Assembly: GCA_964568355.1 (NCBI GenBank)
Contig: CAZMRK010000665.1
Coordinates: 1 to 5,379 of the forward strand
Reading direction: 5' to 3'
Source of the DNA: JAJPJX01 sp964568355
Lineage (GTDB): Bacteria > Acidobacteriota > Terriglobia > Bryobacterales > Bryobacteraceae
DNA length: 5,379 nucleotides
Under the pieces are notes generated by a model that saw only the letters and a program-made list of their open reading frames with translations, was not told the DNA's origin and searched no databases. The translations under genes were made by a program, and so were the position numbers. Within the stretch, counting starts at the first letter, position 1, and the number at the start of each line of letters is the position of its first letter. Below are positions 1-5,379 of this stretch, piece after piece.

Positions 1-383
<383 letters not shown>

Positions 384-389
384 ACGATT

Positions 390-395
390 CTCCCT
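390..395 (-). promoter_or_regulatory. Ribosome binding site of glyA
   Basis: Read on the minus strand, AGGGAG ends 6 nt before the glyA ATG (383). This is good Shine-Dalgarno spacing and decides the start in favour of ATG 383 over the in-frame ATG six codons later. It lies entirely in the 20-bp gap after the rpiB stop, so glyA can be initiated independently on a shared mRNA. Confidence 0.8.
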
Positions 396-403
396 CAATC
401 CTG

Positions 404-847
404 CTAGCGCGCCGGCTCGAGCTGAGCGATCTTTTCCAGGCGCCGGGCATGGCGGCCGCCTTGAAATTCGGTACGCAGAAAAATCTCCACCAGCTCGCCG
501 GCCCGCGCGCCATCCAGAAACTTCGCCCCCAGAGTCAGTACGTTGGCGTCATTGTGCTCGCGGGTGAGCTGCACTTCTTCCGGGCGTTCGGCCGGAGCCG
601 CGCGCACTCCCGCCACCTTATTGGCCGCGATCGCCATTCCGATTCCCGTGGAACACACCAGTATCCCGCGGTCCGCAGTGCCCTGAGAGACCGCGCGCGC
701 CACCGGCCGCGCAAAATCCGGATAGTCGCAGGATTCGGTAGAGTCGGTTCCGAAATCGATCACTTCGTGCCCGTCGGCCGCCAGTTTCTGCCGCAGCTCT
801 TCCTTCAGCACAAACCCGGCATGATCGGCGGCAATGGCGATGCGCAT
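404..847 (-). CDS. rpiB: Ribose-5-phosphate isomerase B
   Basis: Interconverts ribose 5-phosphate and ribulose 5-phosphate in the non-oxidative pentose phosphate pathway (RpiB/LacAB family, cytosolic, normally dimeric). The 147-residue length is typical. Visible family marks are ADHAG at residues 7-11, DFGTDS at 31-36 and CDYPDFA at 40-46. The active-site loop ILVCSTGIGMAIAANK spans 62-77 and holds the candidate catalytic base C65. REHNDANV at 96-103 holds the candidate ring-opening H98, and the C-terminal GGRHARRL at 130-137 fits phosphate-binding arginines. The cysteine-type loop matches E. coli-like RpiB rather than the actinobacterial Glu type. The start is set at ATG 847 because MRIAIAADHAG is the usual N-terminus; an in-frame ATG 15 codons upstream would add an atypical leader and lie upstream of the proposed promoter. 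No SD precedes ATG 847. glyA follows 20 bp downstream, and proS is divergent. Confidence 0.95.
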   Translation of the reverse strand: MRIAIAADHAGFVLKEELRQKLAADGHEVIDFGTDSTESCDYPDFARPVARAVSQGTADRGILVCSTGIGMAIAANKVAGVRAAPAERPEEVQLTREHNDANVLTLGAKFLDGARAGELVEIFLRTEFQGGRHARRLEKIAQLEPAR

Positions 848-869
848 AGAAAATGGGGGAGTAACTTCG

Positions 870-878
870 ATTCTATCA
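870..878 (-). promoter_or_regulatory. Candidate extended -10 promoter for rpiB-glyA
   Basis: On the minus strand the bases read TGATAGAAT, a TGn extended -10 motif with a TATAAT-like hexamer at 875-870. Its last base is 22 nt from the rpiB ATG. A start site about 7 nt further on would leave a leader of roughly 16 nt. No -35 at normal spacing is evident: the TTGAAA at 892-887 is only 11 nt away, too close. The motif is seen in the sequence; promoter function is inferred. Confidence 0.45.
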
Positions 879-912
879 CATCGCCGTTTCAAGCACTTGC
901 GGGGAGGTTCCC

Positions 913-921
913 TGCTACAAT
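913..921 (+). promoter_or_regulatory. Candidate extended -10 promoter for proS
   Basis: TGCTACAAT is a TGn extended -10 motif with the hexamer TACAAT at 916-921, which ends 21 nt before the proS ATG. The predicted start site near 928 gives a leader of about 15 nt without an SD. No convincing -35 is found: TTGCGG at 897-902 has a 13-nt spacer. The arrangement mirrors that of the rpiB promoter on the opposite strand. Confidence 0.45.
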
Positions 922-942
922 TGAGCTTTTCCCTTCCACCCT

Positions 943-2649
943 ATGTATTGGAGCAAGTTGTTTATCCCCACTCTGCGCGAAGTTCCCGCGGAGGCAGAAG
1001 TTCCCAGTCACCAGCTCCTGCTGCGAGCCGGATACATCCGCCAGTTGGCCGCGGGAATTTACAGCTACCTGTTCCTGGCGCAGCGATCCCTGCTGAAGAT
1101 TACCGCCGTCGTGCGCGAGGAAATGGACGCCATCGGCGCCCAGGAAATGCTGCTGCCCGCTCTCAATCCGGCCGAGATCTGGCAGGAGTCCGGCCGCTGG
1201 GACGTCATGGGCGACAACATGTTCCGCCTCAAGGATCGCTTCGGGCGCGATCTCTGCCTGGGCATGACCCACGAGGAGGTCATGACCGCCATCGCCCGCG
1301 GAGAGCTGCACAGCTACAAACAACTGCCGCAGATCTGGTACCAGATTCAGACCAAGTTCCGCGATGAAGCCCGCCCCAAGTCCGGCCTGCTGCGCGTGCG
1401 CCAGTTCCTCATGAAGGATTCCTATTCCTTCGACCTGGATGCCGCCGGGCTGGACGCGGCTTACGAGAAGCACTATCGGGCCTACTGCCGCATCTTTGAT
1501 CGCTGCGGTTTGGAATACACCGCCGTCGAGGCTCACTCCGGCGCCATGGGAGGCAGTCAGTCGCACGAATTCATGGTGGCCTCCGAGGCGGGCGAAGATT
1601 TCATCGTGGTTTGTTCCCAGTGCGGCTATTCCGCCAATCTGGAGAAGGCTTCGGCCGTGCCCGCAGCCCCGGCACAGCCGGATCCGGAGGGCGATCTCAC
1701 ACCGGAAGCCTTCTATACTCCCGGCCGCAAAACCATCGCCCAGGTGGCCGAGTTCACCGGGTTGCCGGAGACCTCGCAGATGAAAAGCCTGGTCCTGGTG
1801 GCGGACGGCCGGCCCGTGCTGGTGATGCTGCGCGGCGATCACCAGTTGAGCGAAACCAAGTTCGGCTCGGTCTCCGGCGATCCGGAGTTTCGTCCCGCCC
1901 GTCCGGATGAGATCCGCGAATGGTTCGGGGCCGAGGCCGGCTCGCTCGGTCCCGTCGGTATCACGAACATGCCCATCCTCGCCGACCGGGCGCTGGAGGG
2001 CCGGCGCAACATGATCGCGGGCGCCAATCGCGATGACTATCATCTGCGCCACGTCACGCCGGGCGAAGATTTTCAGGCCGAATTTCACGATCTGCGCCAG
2101 GTTGCGGCCGGCGATCTCTGCCAGAAGTGCTCCGCTCCGTTGCGCATCGTCAAAACCGTCGAACTGGGCCACATCTTCAAGCTGGGGTATCGCTATTCGG
2201 ACTCCATGGGGCTGCGTGTGCTGAACGCCGAGGGAGAAGAGATCACGCCGATCATGGGCTCCTACGGCATCGGCATTGAGCGTGTGCTCAGCGTGGCCGT
2301 GGAGCTGTATCACGATCGCGACGGCATCGCCCTGCCGCCTGCCATCGCGCCGTTTACGGTGGTGATCACACCGGTCAATTTCGCCGATCCGGCCCAGCGC
2401 GAAGCCGCCGAAGCCATCTATCGCGACTGCCTGGCCCAGGGGCTCGATGCCTTGCTGGATGACCGCGATGAGCGCCCCGGGGTGAAGTTCAAGGACGCCG
2501 ACCTGATTGGTATCCCCTTCCGGATCACCGTGGGTAAGAAGCTCTCGAATGGCCAGGTGGAACTGGTGGAGCGGCGTGGCAAGCGGTCCTCCGACGTGGC
2601 CGTGGAAGACGCCGCGCACGCCGTTGCCGCTAGGATAGGAAAAGCTTGA
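943..2649 (+). CDS. proS: Prolyl-tRNA synthetase, bacterial type with insertion domain
   Basis: Charges tRNA-Pro with proline in the cytosol (class II aminoacyl-tRNA synthetase). The 568-residue length fits the bacterial type (E. coli 572). The N-terminus WSKLFIPTLRE is typical and fixes ATG 943. THEE lies at residues 109-112. Motif 2 (FRDEARPKSGLLR then RQFLMKDSYSF) spans about 139-163, and motif 3 (GSYGIGIERV) about 439-448. Residues about 225-400 hold the YbaK-like editing insertion, with QMKSLVLV at 279-286 where K281 matches the E. coli editing lysine 279. The anticodon-binding domain spans about 468-568, including GVKFKDADLIGIPFRI. CxxC pairs at 224/227 and 393/396 flank the insertion and could bind a metal. 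A Pro/Ala-rich stretch at 238-248 precedes the editing domain. There is no SD before the ATG. The stop lies 2 nt before the next gene's ATG, suggesting co-transcription. Confidence 0.98.
   Translation: MYWSKLFIPTLREVPAEAEVPSHQLLLRAGYIRQLAAGIYSYLFLAQRSLLKITAVVREEMDAIGAQEMLLPALNPAEIWQESGRWDVMGDNMFRLKDRFGRDLCLGMTHEEVMTAIARGELHSYKQLPQIWYQIQTKFRDEARPKSGLLRVRQFLMKDSYSFDLDAAGLDAAYEKHYRAYCRIFDRCGLEYTAVEAHSGAMGGSQSHEFMVASEAGEDFIVVCSQCGYSANLEKASAVPAAPAQPDPEGDLTPEAFYTPGRKTIAQVAEFTGLPETSQMKSLVLVADGRPVLVMLRGDHQLSETKFGSVSGDPEFRPARPDEIREWFGAEAGSLGPVGITNMPILADRALEGRRNMIAGANRDDYHLRHVTPGEDFQAEFHDLRQVAAGDLCQKCSAPLRIVKTVELGHIFKLGYRYSDSMGLRVLNAEGEEITPIMGSYGIGIERVLSVAVELYHDRDGIALPPAIAPFTVVITPVNFADPAQREAAEAIYRDCLAQGLDALLDDRDERPGVKFKDADLIGIPFRITVGKKLSNGQVELVERRGKRSSDVAVEDAAHAVAARIGKA
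2632..2640 (+). promoter_or_regulatory. SD-like purine tract before the aminotransferase gene
   Basis: Two AGGA copies (2632-2635 and 2637-2640) lie at the very end of proS. The second ends 11 nt before ATG 2652 and 5 nt before TTG 2646. Spacing therefore fits TTG better, but the codon type favours ATG. This is the only RBS candidate for the downstream gene. Confidence 0.5.
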
Positions 2650-2651
2650 AC

Positions 2652-3770
2652 ATGTCCCTTAACTGGAGTCTCATTCGTTCCGAATTCCCCGCGTTGGCGG
2701 AGTGGACTTATTTGAACACCGCCACGTTCGGGCAGGTGCCGAGGCGCGCTGTGGAAGCCGCCGGCGCTCACTTTGCCCGCCGCGACCGCCTGGCCTGCGC
2801 CGATTTTCTCGAATGGTTCGACGATCTGGACCAGATCCGCGAGAAAGCCGCCCGCCTGATTCATGCGCAGGCTTCGGACATCGCCTTCATCATCAATGCC
2901 TCCACCGCGCTCTCGCTGCTGCTGGGCTCGCTCGATTGGAAGGCCGGCGATCAGGTGGTCACGTTGGAGGACGAGTTTCCCAATCACTACTACTACGCCA
3001 CCACCCTGCGAACCCGGGGCGTGGAGTTTGTCGAGACCTCGTTCGAGCGCCTCTACGATTCCATCACGCCGCGTACACGCGTGGTTGCTATCAGCACCGT
3101 CAACTACTCCACGGGCCTGCGCCCGCCCCTCGAACCGCTCTCCGAGTTTCTGCGCAGCCGCGGTATCCTGTTCTACCTCGATGGCACCCAAAGCCTGGGC
3201 GCCCTCCAACTGGATCTCTCGCGCGTGCACGTGGACCTGTTCGCCATGGACGCGTATAAGTGGCTGCTCTCGCCCAACGGCGCCGGCTTCATGTACGTGC
3301 ATCCGGAACTACGCCAGCGGCTGGCGCCCAGCGTGATCGGCTGGCGCAGTCATCGCGGGTGGCGCGAGCACGACAATTTGCACCATGGATTTCCGGAGTT
3401 CAAGTCCGAGGCGGAGAAGTACGAGGGCGGCATGCTGCCGTTCACCGTTCTCTATGCCATGGGCGCCGTGCTCGATATGCTGCTTGAAATCGGTCCGGAG
3501 GTGATTGAAAACCGCGTACGGGAGATCGCGGAAAAGACCCGCCAGGTATTGCGCGACGCGGGCGCCAGCCTGCTGGCCGACCGTGCTCCCTATTACGATT
3601 CGCCGATCATCGCTGCTCGTTTCGAAGGCCGGGACGCACCCTCGCTGGTGCGCGAACTGAAGGCGCGCAGGGTGCTGGTGGCCGCCCGCCATGGCAACCT
3701 GCGCGTCTCTCCGCATTTCTACAACGACGAAACAGACCTGGCACGTTTTGCAGAAGCGCTCGGCCGCTAG
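2652..3770 (+). CDS. PLP-dependent aminotransferase class V-fold enzyme (CsdA/isopenicillin-N-epimerase-like)
   Basis: A 372-residue fold-type I PLP protein of the class V family (COG0520-like); substrate unknown. The N-terminal LNTATFGQVP lies at residues 21-30 and INASTALSLLLG at 81-92. The PLP-contacting strand YLDGTQSLGA lies at 175-184 (D177, Q180). The Schiff-base lysine is K203 in DAYKWLLSPNGAGF, and RVSPHFYN at 351-358 has R351 as the likely carboxylate anchor. Cysteine desulfurases usually have His before the lysine and a catalytic Cys in a later loop. Here the lysine is preceded by Tyr, and the only cysteine is C49, so a NifS/SufS desulfurase role is unlikely. An aminotransferase, epimerase, lyase or hydrolase activity remains possible. 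ATG 2652 begins 2 nt after the proS stop. TTG 2646, overlapping that stop, is an alternative that adds two residues. The gene is probably co-transcribed with proS and ends 5 bp short of the convergent small gene's stop. Confidence 0.9.
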   Translation: MSLNWSLIRSEFPALAEWTYLNTATFGQVPRRAVEAAGAHFARRDRLACADFLEWFDDLDQIREKAARLIHAQASDIAFIINASTALSLLLGSLDWKAGDQVVTLEDEFPNHYYYATTLRTRGVEFVETSFERLYDSITPRTRVVAISTVNYSTGLRPPLEPLSEFLRSRGILFYLDGTQSLGALQLDLSRVHVDLFAMDAYKWLLSPNGAGFMYVHPELRQRLAPSVIGWRSHRGWREHDNLHHGFPEFKSEAEKYEGGMLPFTVLYAMGAVLDMLLEIGPEVIENRVREIAEKTRQVLRDAGASLLADRAPYYDSPIIAARFEGRDAPSLVRELKARRVLVAARHGNLRVSPHFYNDETDLARFAEALGR

Positions 3771-3775
3771 AAAAC

Positions 3776-3964
3776 TTACAGCCCGTGCTTCCGCTCAAAT
3801 TCCGCCAGGGTCATTCTTCCCTGGCGGATCATCTCTATGCTTTCCTGAATGGATTCCAACTCACCTGGAGCCAGGGGAGCATCGGTGTCGAGCAGGGTCT
3901 CCAGGTATCGCTCTGCAACGTGCAGCGCGTTTGCGGATGGCTCTAGCTGCCGCTTGGCGGTCAT
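3776..3964 (-). CDS. Small hypothetical protein, 62 residues
   Basis: I do not recognise this protein, but it is probably a real gene. ATG 3964 has a strong SD 6 nt upstream, and the reading frame fills the whole space between two better-supported neighbours. The protein is soluble-looking, acidic in the middle and largely helical by composition, with no signal peptide, membrane segment or cysteine. It has a leucine- and glutamate-rich helix-like stretch (about 14-27), then a Pro-containing break (DAPLAPGE, 28-35), then a second helix ending in IRQGRMTLAEFERKHGL. That tail loosely resembles the ends of some small type II antitoxins, but no toxin gene adjoins it, so this is weak. It is convergent with the aminotransferase gene (5 bp between stops) and divergent from the membrane glycosyltransferase (44 bp between starts). 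A perfect inverted repeat lies in its 3' coding part. Confidence 0.7.
   Translation of the reverse strand: MTAKRQLEPSANALHVAERYLETLLDTDAPLAPGELESIQESIEMIRQGRMTLAEFERKHGL
3801..3828. repeat. Perfect 10-bp inverted repeat with 8-nt loop (possible terminator or pause hairpin)
   Basis: TCCGCCAGGG at 3801-3810 is exactly reverse-complementary to CCCTGGCGGA at 3819-3828, around the loop TCATTCTT. The stem is GC-rich and should be stable in RNA from either strand. It starts 31 nt after the aminotransferase stop, so it could form the 3' end of the proS-aminotransferase mRNA. The plus-strand tail is only mildly U-rich (ATCATCTCTATGCTTTCC), so it is not a classic intrinsic terminator. In the small gene it encodes about residues 46-55. 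Confidence 0.5.
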
Positions 3965-3970
3965 AGATGG

Positions 3971-3976
3971 CCTCCC
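3971..3976 (-). promoter_or_regulatory. Ribosome binding site of the 62-residue gene
   Basis: On the minus strand the sequence reads GGGAGG, and the anti-SD-matching GGAGG ends 6 nt before ATG 3964. This near-ideal site is the main evidence that the small frame is translated. Confidence 0.75.
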
Positions 3977-3996
3977 GCTTTTAGTCTACCGCCCTT

Positions 3997-4002
3997 TACA
4001 AT
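3997..4002 (+). promoter_or_regulatory. Candidate -10 box for the membrane glycosyltransferase gene
   Basis: TACAAT is identical to the -10 hexamer proposed for proS. Its last base is 6 nt before TTG 4009, so transcription would start at or within a base or two of the start codon, giving a leaderless mRNA. No -35 or TGn extension is evident. The support is the hexamer, its position in the 44-bp divergent gap, and the lack of any SD for the gene. Confidence 0.3.
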
Positions 4003-4008
4003 AATCGT

Positions 4009-5379
4009 TTGTCCTCTCTCATCCCGATCCTGGTTGGCGCTCTATTCACCCTGGCTGTGTCCTATGCCCTGGGCAGCCTCTGCCTGCGGATGCTGCCGCT
4101 CCCGCGGCCATTGGTGCTGGGTGTAGGGGCGGCGATCCTGAGCGTATTGGTCTTCTTGCTGCTGCTGGCCGGGCTGGCGAATCCCATTGTTTTCGCAGTG
4201 GTGGGCCTGCTGGCGCTGGGGGTCTGGACGCGTTTTCGCGCGCCGGTTCTGGAGGAGCCTCCGCGAAAGTCCCTGGACCGGACCAGCCGCTACCTGGTGG
4301 CGATTCTCCTGGGCTCCTATGCGCTGATCTATTTTGTCTACGCTCTCGCCCCGGAGATCCAACCGGACAGCATCACCTATCACCTGGGGCTGGTCGCCGA
4401 ATATCTGCGGCTCGGCTCTTTCCCGGAACGGGTTGGTTTCTATGAGATGGTGCCACAGGGGATGGAGATGTTGTTCCTGTTCGCCTTTGCCTTCGGCCGC
4501 CACTCCGCCGCCAAGCTGGTGCATTTCGGATTTCTGCTGGCGACCCTTCCCCTGATCGTAGCCATCGGCCGCCGCCTCGGTCTCATCGACCTGGTGGCGT
4601 GGCTGGCCGCGGCCCTCTATTTTTGCGCTCCCGTCGTGGCCACCAGCGGAACCTGCTCTTACAACGACGCGGCTCTGGTATTCTTCGGCCTGGCGGCCTT
4701 CTATCTGCTGCTGGCATGGCGTCAGACCGGCGACGGCCGCTACCTGCTTCCCGCCGGAGTGACCGCCGGGTTCTGCTACGCGGTGAAGTTCCCGGGTATC
4801 GTGGTGCTTCCCGCGGTGGTGCTTGCTGTCCTGGCGGGACGGCCGCGCTACCGGCGCATTCTTCCGCTGCTTGCCGGGGGGCTGCTGATGTTTGCTCCCT
4901 GGATGCTGCGCAACCTTCTGGTGGTCGGCAATCCGCTGGCGCCCCTGTTTAACGGCTGGTTTCCCAATCCCTACTTCCACGCGTTCATCGACAGCCGGCT
5001 GGTCAGCAAACTTAGTTCCTATGGAGGCGTGACCCTTGCGGCCGCACCCTGGCAGCTTGCCGCGGGCGGCAAACTGCAAGGAGTCTTCGGCCCGCTGTTT
5101 CTGGTGCTCCCGCTTGGCTTGGTCGCTTTGCGCAAACCGGCCGGCCGGCTTTGCTGGCTGGCCGCGGCGGTGCTGGCCGTGCCCTGGTTCGTCAACATGG
5201 GCGCGCGTTTTCTGATGCCGGCCTTCCCCTTTCTGACGCTAGCGTTGGCAATGTCTTTGGGGATGTTCCTTGCCCGTCCGCTTCTGTGGGCGTGTCTGCT
5301 GCTGGAGACCGTGGTCTGCTGGCCCCAGGTGGTAGATCAATACGTCCCGCAGTATACCTGGCGTCTGCCGGCCTTTCCG
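4009..5379 (+). CDS. Multi-pass membrane protein, probable GT-C-fold glycosyltransferase (3' end outside window)
   Basis: The frame stays open from a TAG at 3982 to the window end, at least 457 residues. About 13-14 hydrophobic segments are visible: about 4-24, 33-55, 57-73, 95-113, 151-163, 170-187, 194-212, 221-237, 246-277 (two), 283-299, 356-374, 381-396, 402-421 and 424-438. The loop after the fourth segment reads PEIQPDSITYHLGL (115-128, E116 and D120), like the acidic first catalytic loop of ArnT/PMT-type GT-C enzymes. Other family-like marks are TCSYNDAAL (215-223), PWMLRNLLVVGNPLAPLF (297-314) and GARFLMPAFPFL (398-409). Such enzymes move sugars from polyprenyl-phosphate carriers onto lipids, proteins or glycans outside the inner membrane; donor and acceptor here are unknown. 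TTG 4009 is the only usual start that keeps the first helix intact. GTG 4057 or ATG 4090 would begin inside or after it, and none has an SD. The membrane class is firm, the family moderately so, the start uncertain. Confidence 0.85.
   Translation, partial: MSSLIPILVGALFTLAVSYALGSLCLRMLPLPRPLVLGVGAAILSVLVFLLLLAGLANPIVFAVVGLLALGVWTRFRAPVLEEPPRKSLDRTSRYLVAILLGSYALIYFVYALAPEIQPDSITYHLGLVAEYLRLGSFPERVGFYEMVPQGMEMLFLFAFAFGRHSAAKLVHFGFLLATLPLIVAIGRRLGLIDLVAWLAAALYFCAPVVATSGTCSYNDAALVFFGLAAFYLLLAWRQTGDGRYLLPAGVTAGFCYAVKFPGIVVLPAVVLAVLAGRPRYRRILPLLAGGLLMFAPWMLRNLLVVGNPLAPLFNGWFPNPYFHAFIDSRLVSKLSSYGGVTLAAAPWQLAAGGKLQGVFGPLFLVLPLGLVALRKPAGRLCWLAAAVLAVPWFVNMGARFLMPAFPFLTLALAMSLGMFLARPLLWACLLLETVVCWPQVVDQYVPQYTWRLPAFP

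Noticed and set aside
848..892. An upstream ATG (892) that would lengthen RpiB by 15 residues.
   Set aside because: The extension is not family-like, would start upstream of the proposed promoter, and MRIAIAADHAG is the normal RpiB N-terminus.
887..902. TTGAAA (minus, 892-887) and TTGCGG (plus, 897-902) as -35 boxes.
   Set aside because: Spacers to the -10 hexamers would be 11 and 13 nt, well short of the usual 16-18 nt.
449..1096. A 215-codon plus-strand frame across rpiB and the start of proS.
   Set aside because: It is antisense to rpiB and out of frame with proS, and it crosses the divergent promoter region.
889..2619. A 576-codon open frame on the minus strand, covering nearly all of proS.
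   Set aside because: It is antisense to an unmistakable proS, its translation is His/Gln/Gly-rich without recognisable motifs, and long antisense frames are expected opposite GC-rich codon-biased genes.
2418..3302. A 294-codon minus-strand frame spanning the proS-aminotransferase junction.
   Set aside because: It overlaps two well-supported plus-strand genes, has no family motif, and is a composition artefact.
3776..3964. The small gene as half of a toxin-antitoxin pair.
   Set aside because: No second small frame adjoins it on the same strand. Downstream is the convergent aminotransferase end and upstream is a divergent membrane protein, so only a faint tail resemblance remains.
4042..5079. 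A 345-codon minus-strand frame opposite the membrane protein gene.
   Set aside because: Its Gln/His/Lys-rich, low-hydrophobicity translation is what the complement of a leucine-rich membrane gene gives. The plus-strand frame shows transmembrane helices and GT-C-like motifs.

Overview
This is a compact, GC-rich (roughly 60-65% by eye) bacterial chromosomal segment that is mostly housekeeping. Protein style and gene content suggest a Gram-negative, soil-type bacterium, most likely Acidobacteriota (Solibacter/Bryobacter-like). That placement is inferred from protein resemblance and the rpiB-glyA arrangement, is not proven, and could not be checked by a search. There is no mobile element, CRISPR array, tRNA or rRNA.

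Layout. Left, minus strand: ribose-5-phosphate isomerase B (rpiB, 404-847) is followed after 20 bp by serine hydroxymethyltransferase (glyA, 383 to beyond position 1), a probable two-gene operon. Centre, plus strand: prolyl-tRNA synthetase (proS, 943-2649) is followed almost without a gap by a PLP-dependent class V aminotransferase-fold enzyme (2652-3770). Right: a 62-residue protein of unknown function (3964-3776, minus) converges on the aminotransferase, leaving only 5 bp between stop codons. It is divergent from a large multi-pass membrane protein (4009 to beyond 5379, plus). That protein looks like a GT-C-fold, lipid-carrier-dependent glycosyltransferase, probably starts at TTG, and is cut by the window end.

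Regulation. The 95-bp gap between rpiB and proS holds two back-to-back extended -10 promoter candidates. They lie almost symmetrically at 21-22 nt from their start codons, with a small dyad near the midpoint. Both genes lack a Shine-Dalgarno sequence, whereas the operon-internal glyA and the 62-residue gene have clear ones. A perfect 10-bp inverted repeat lies inside the 3' end of the 62-residue gene, just past the aminotransferase stop. It may end or slow transcription from the left.

How the genes fit together. RpiB and GlyA supply pentose phosphates and one-carbon units/glycine, and ProS charges tRNA-Pro. The aminotransferase-like enzyme is co-transcribed with proS but has no clear functional tie to it. 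The membrane glycosyltransferase probably acts on envelope glycans or lipids. I see no convincing new multi-gene system here. The items most worth checking are the symmetric divergent promoter with SD-less genes, the uncharacterised 62-residue protein, the atypical PLP enzyme, and the membrane protein's TTG start and extra N-terminal helices.
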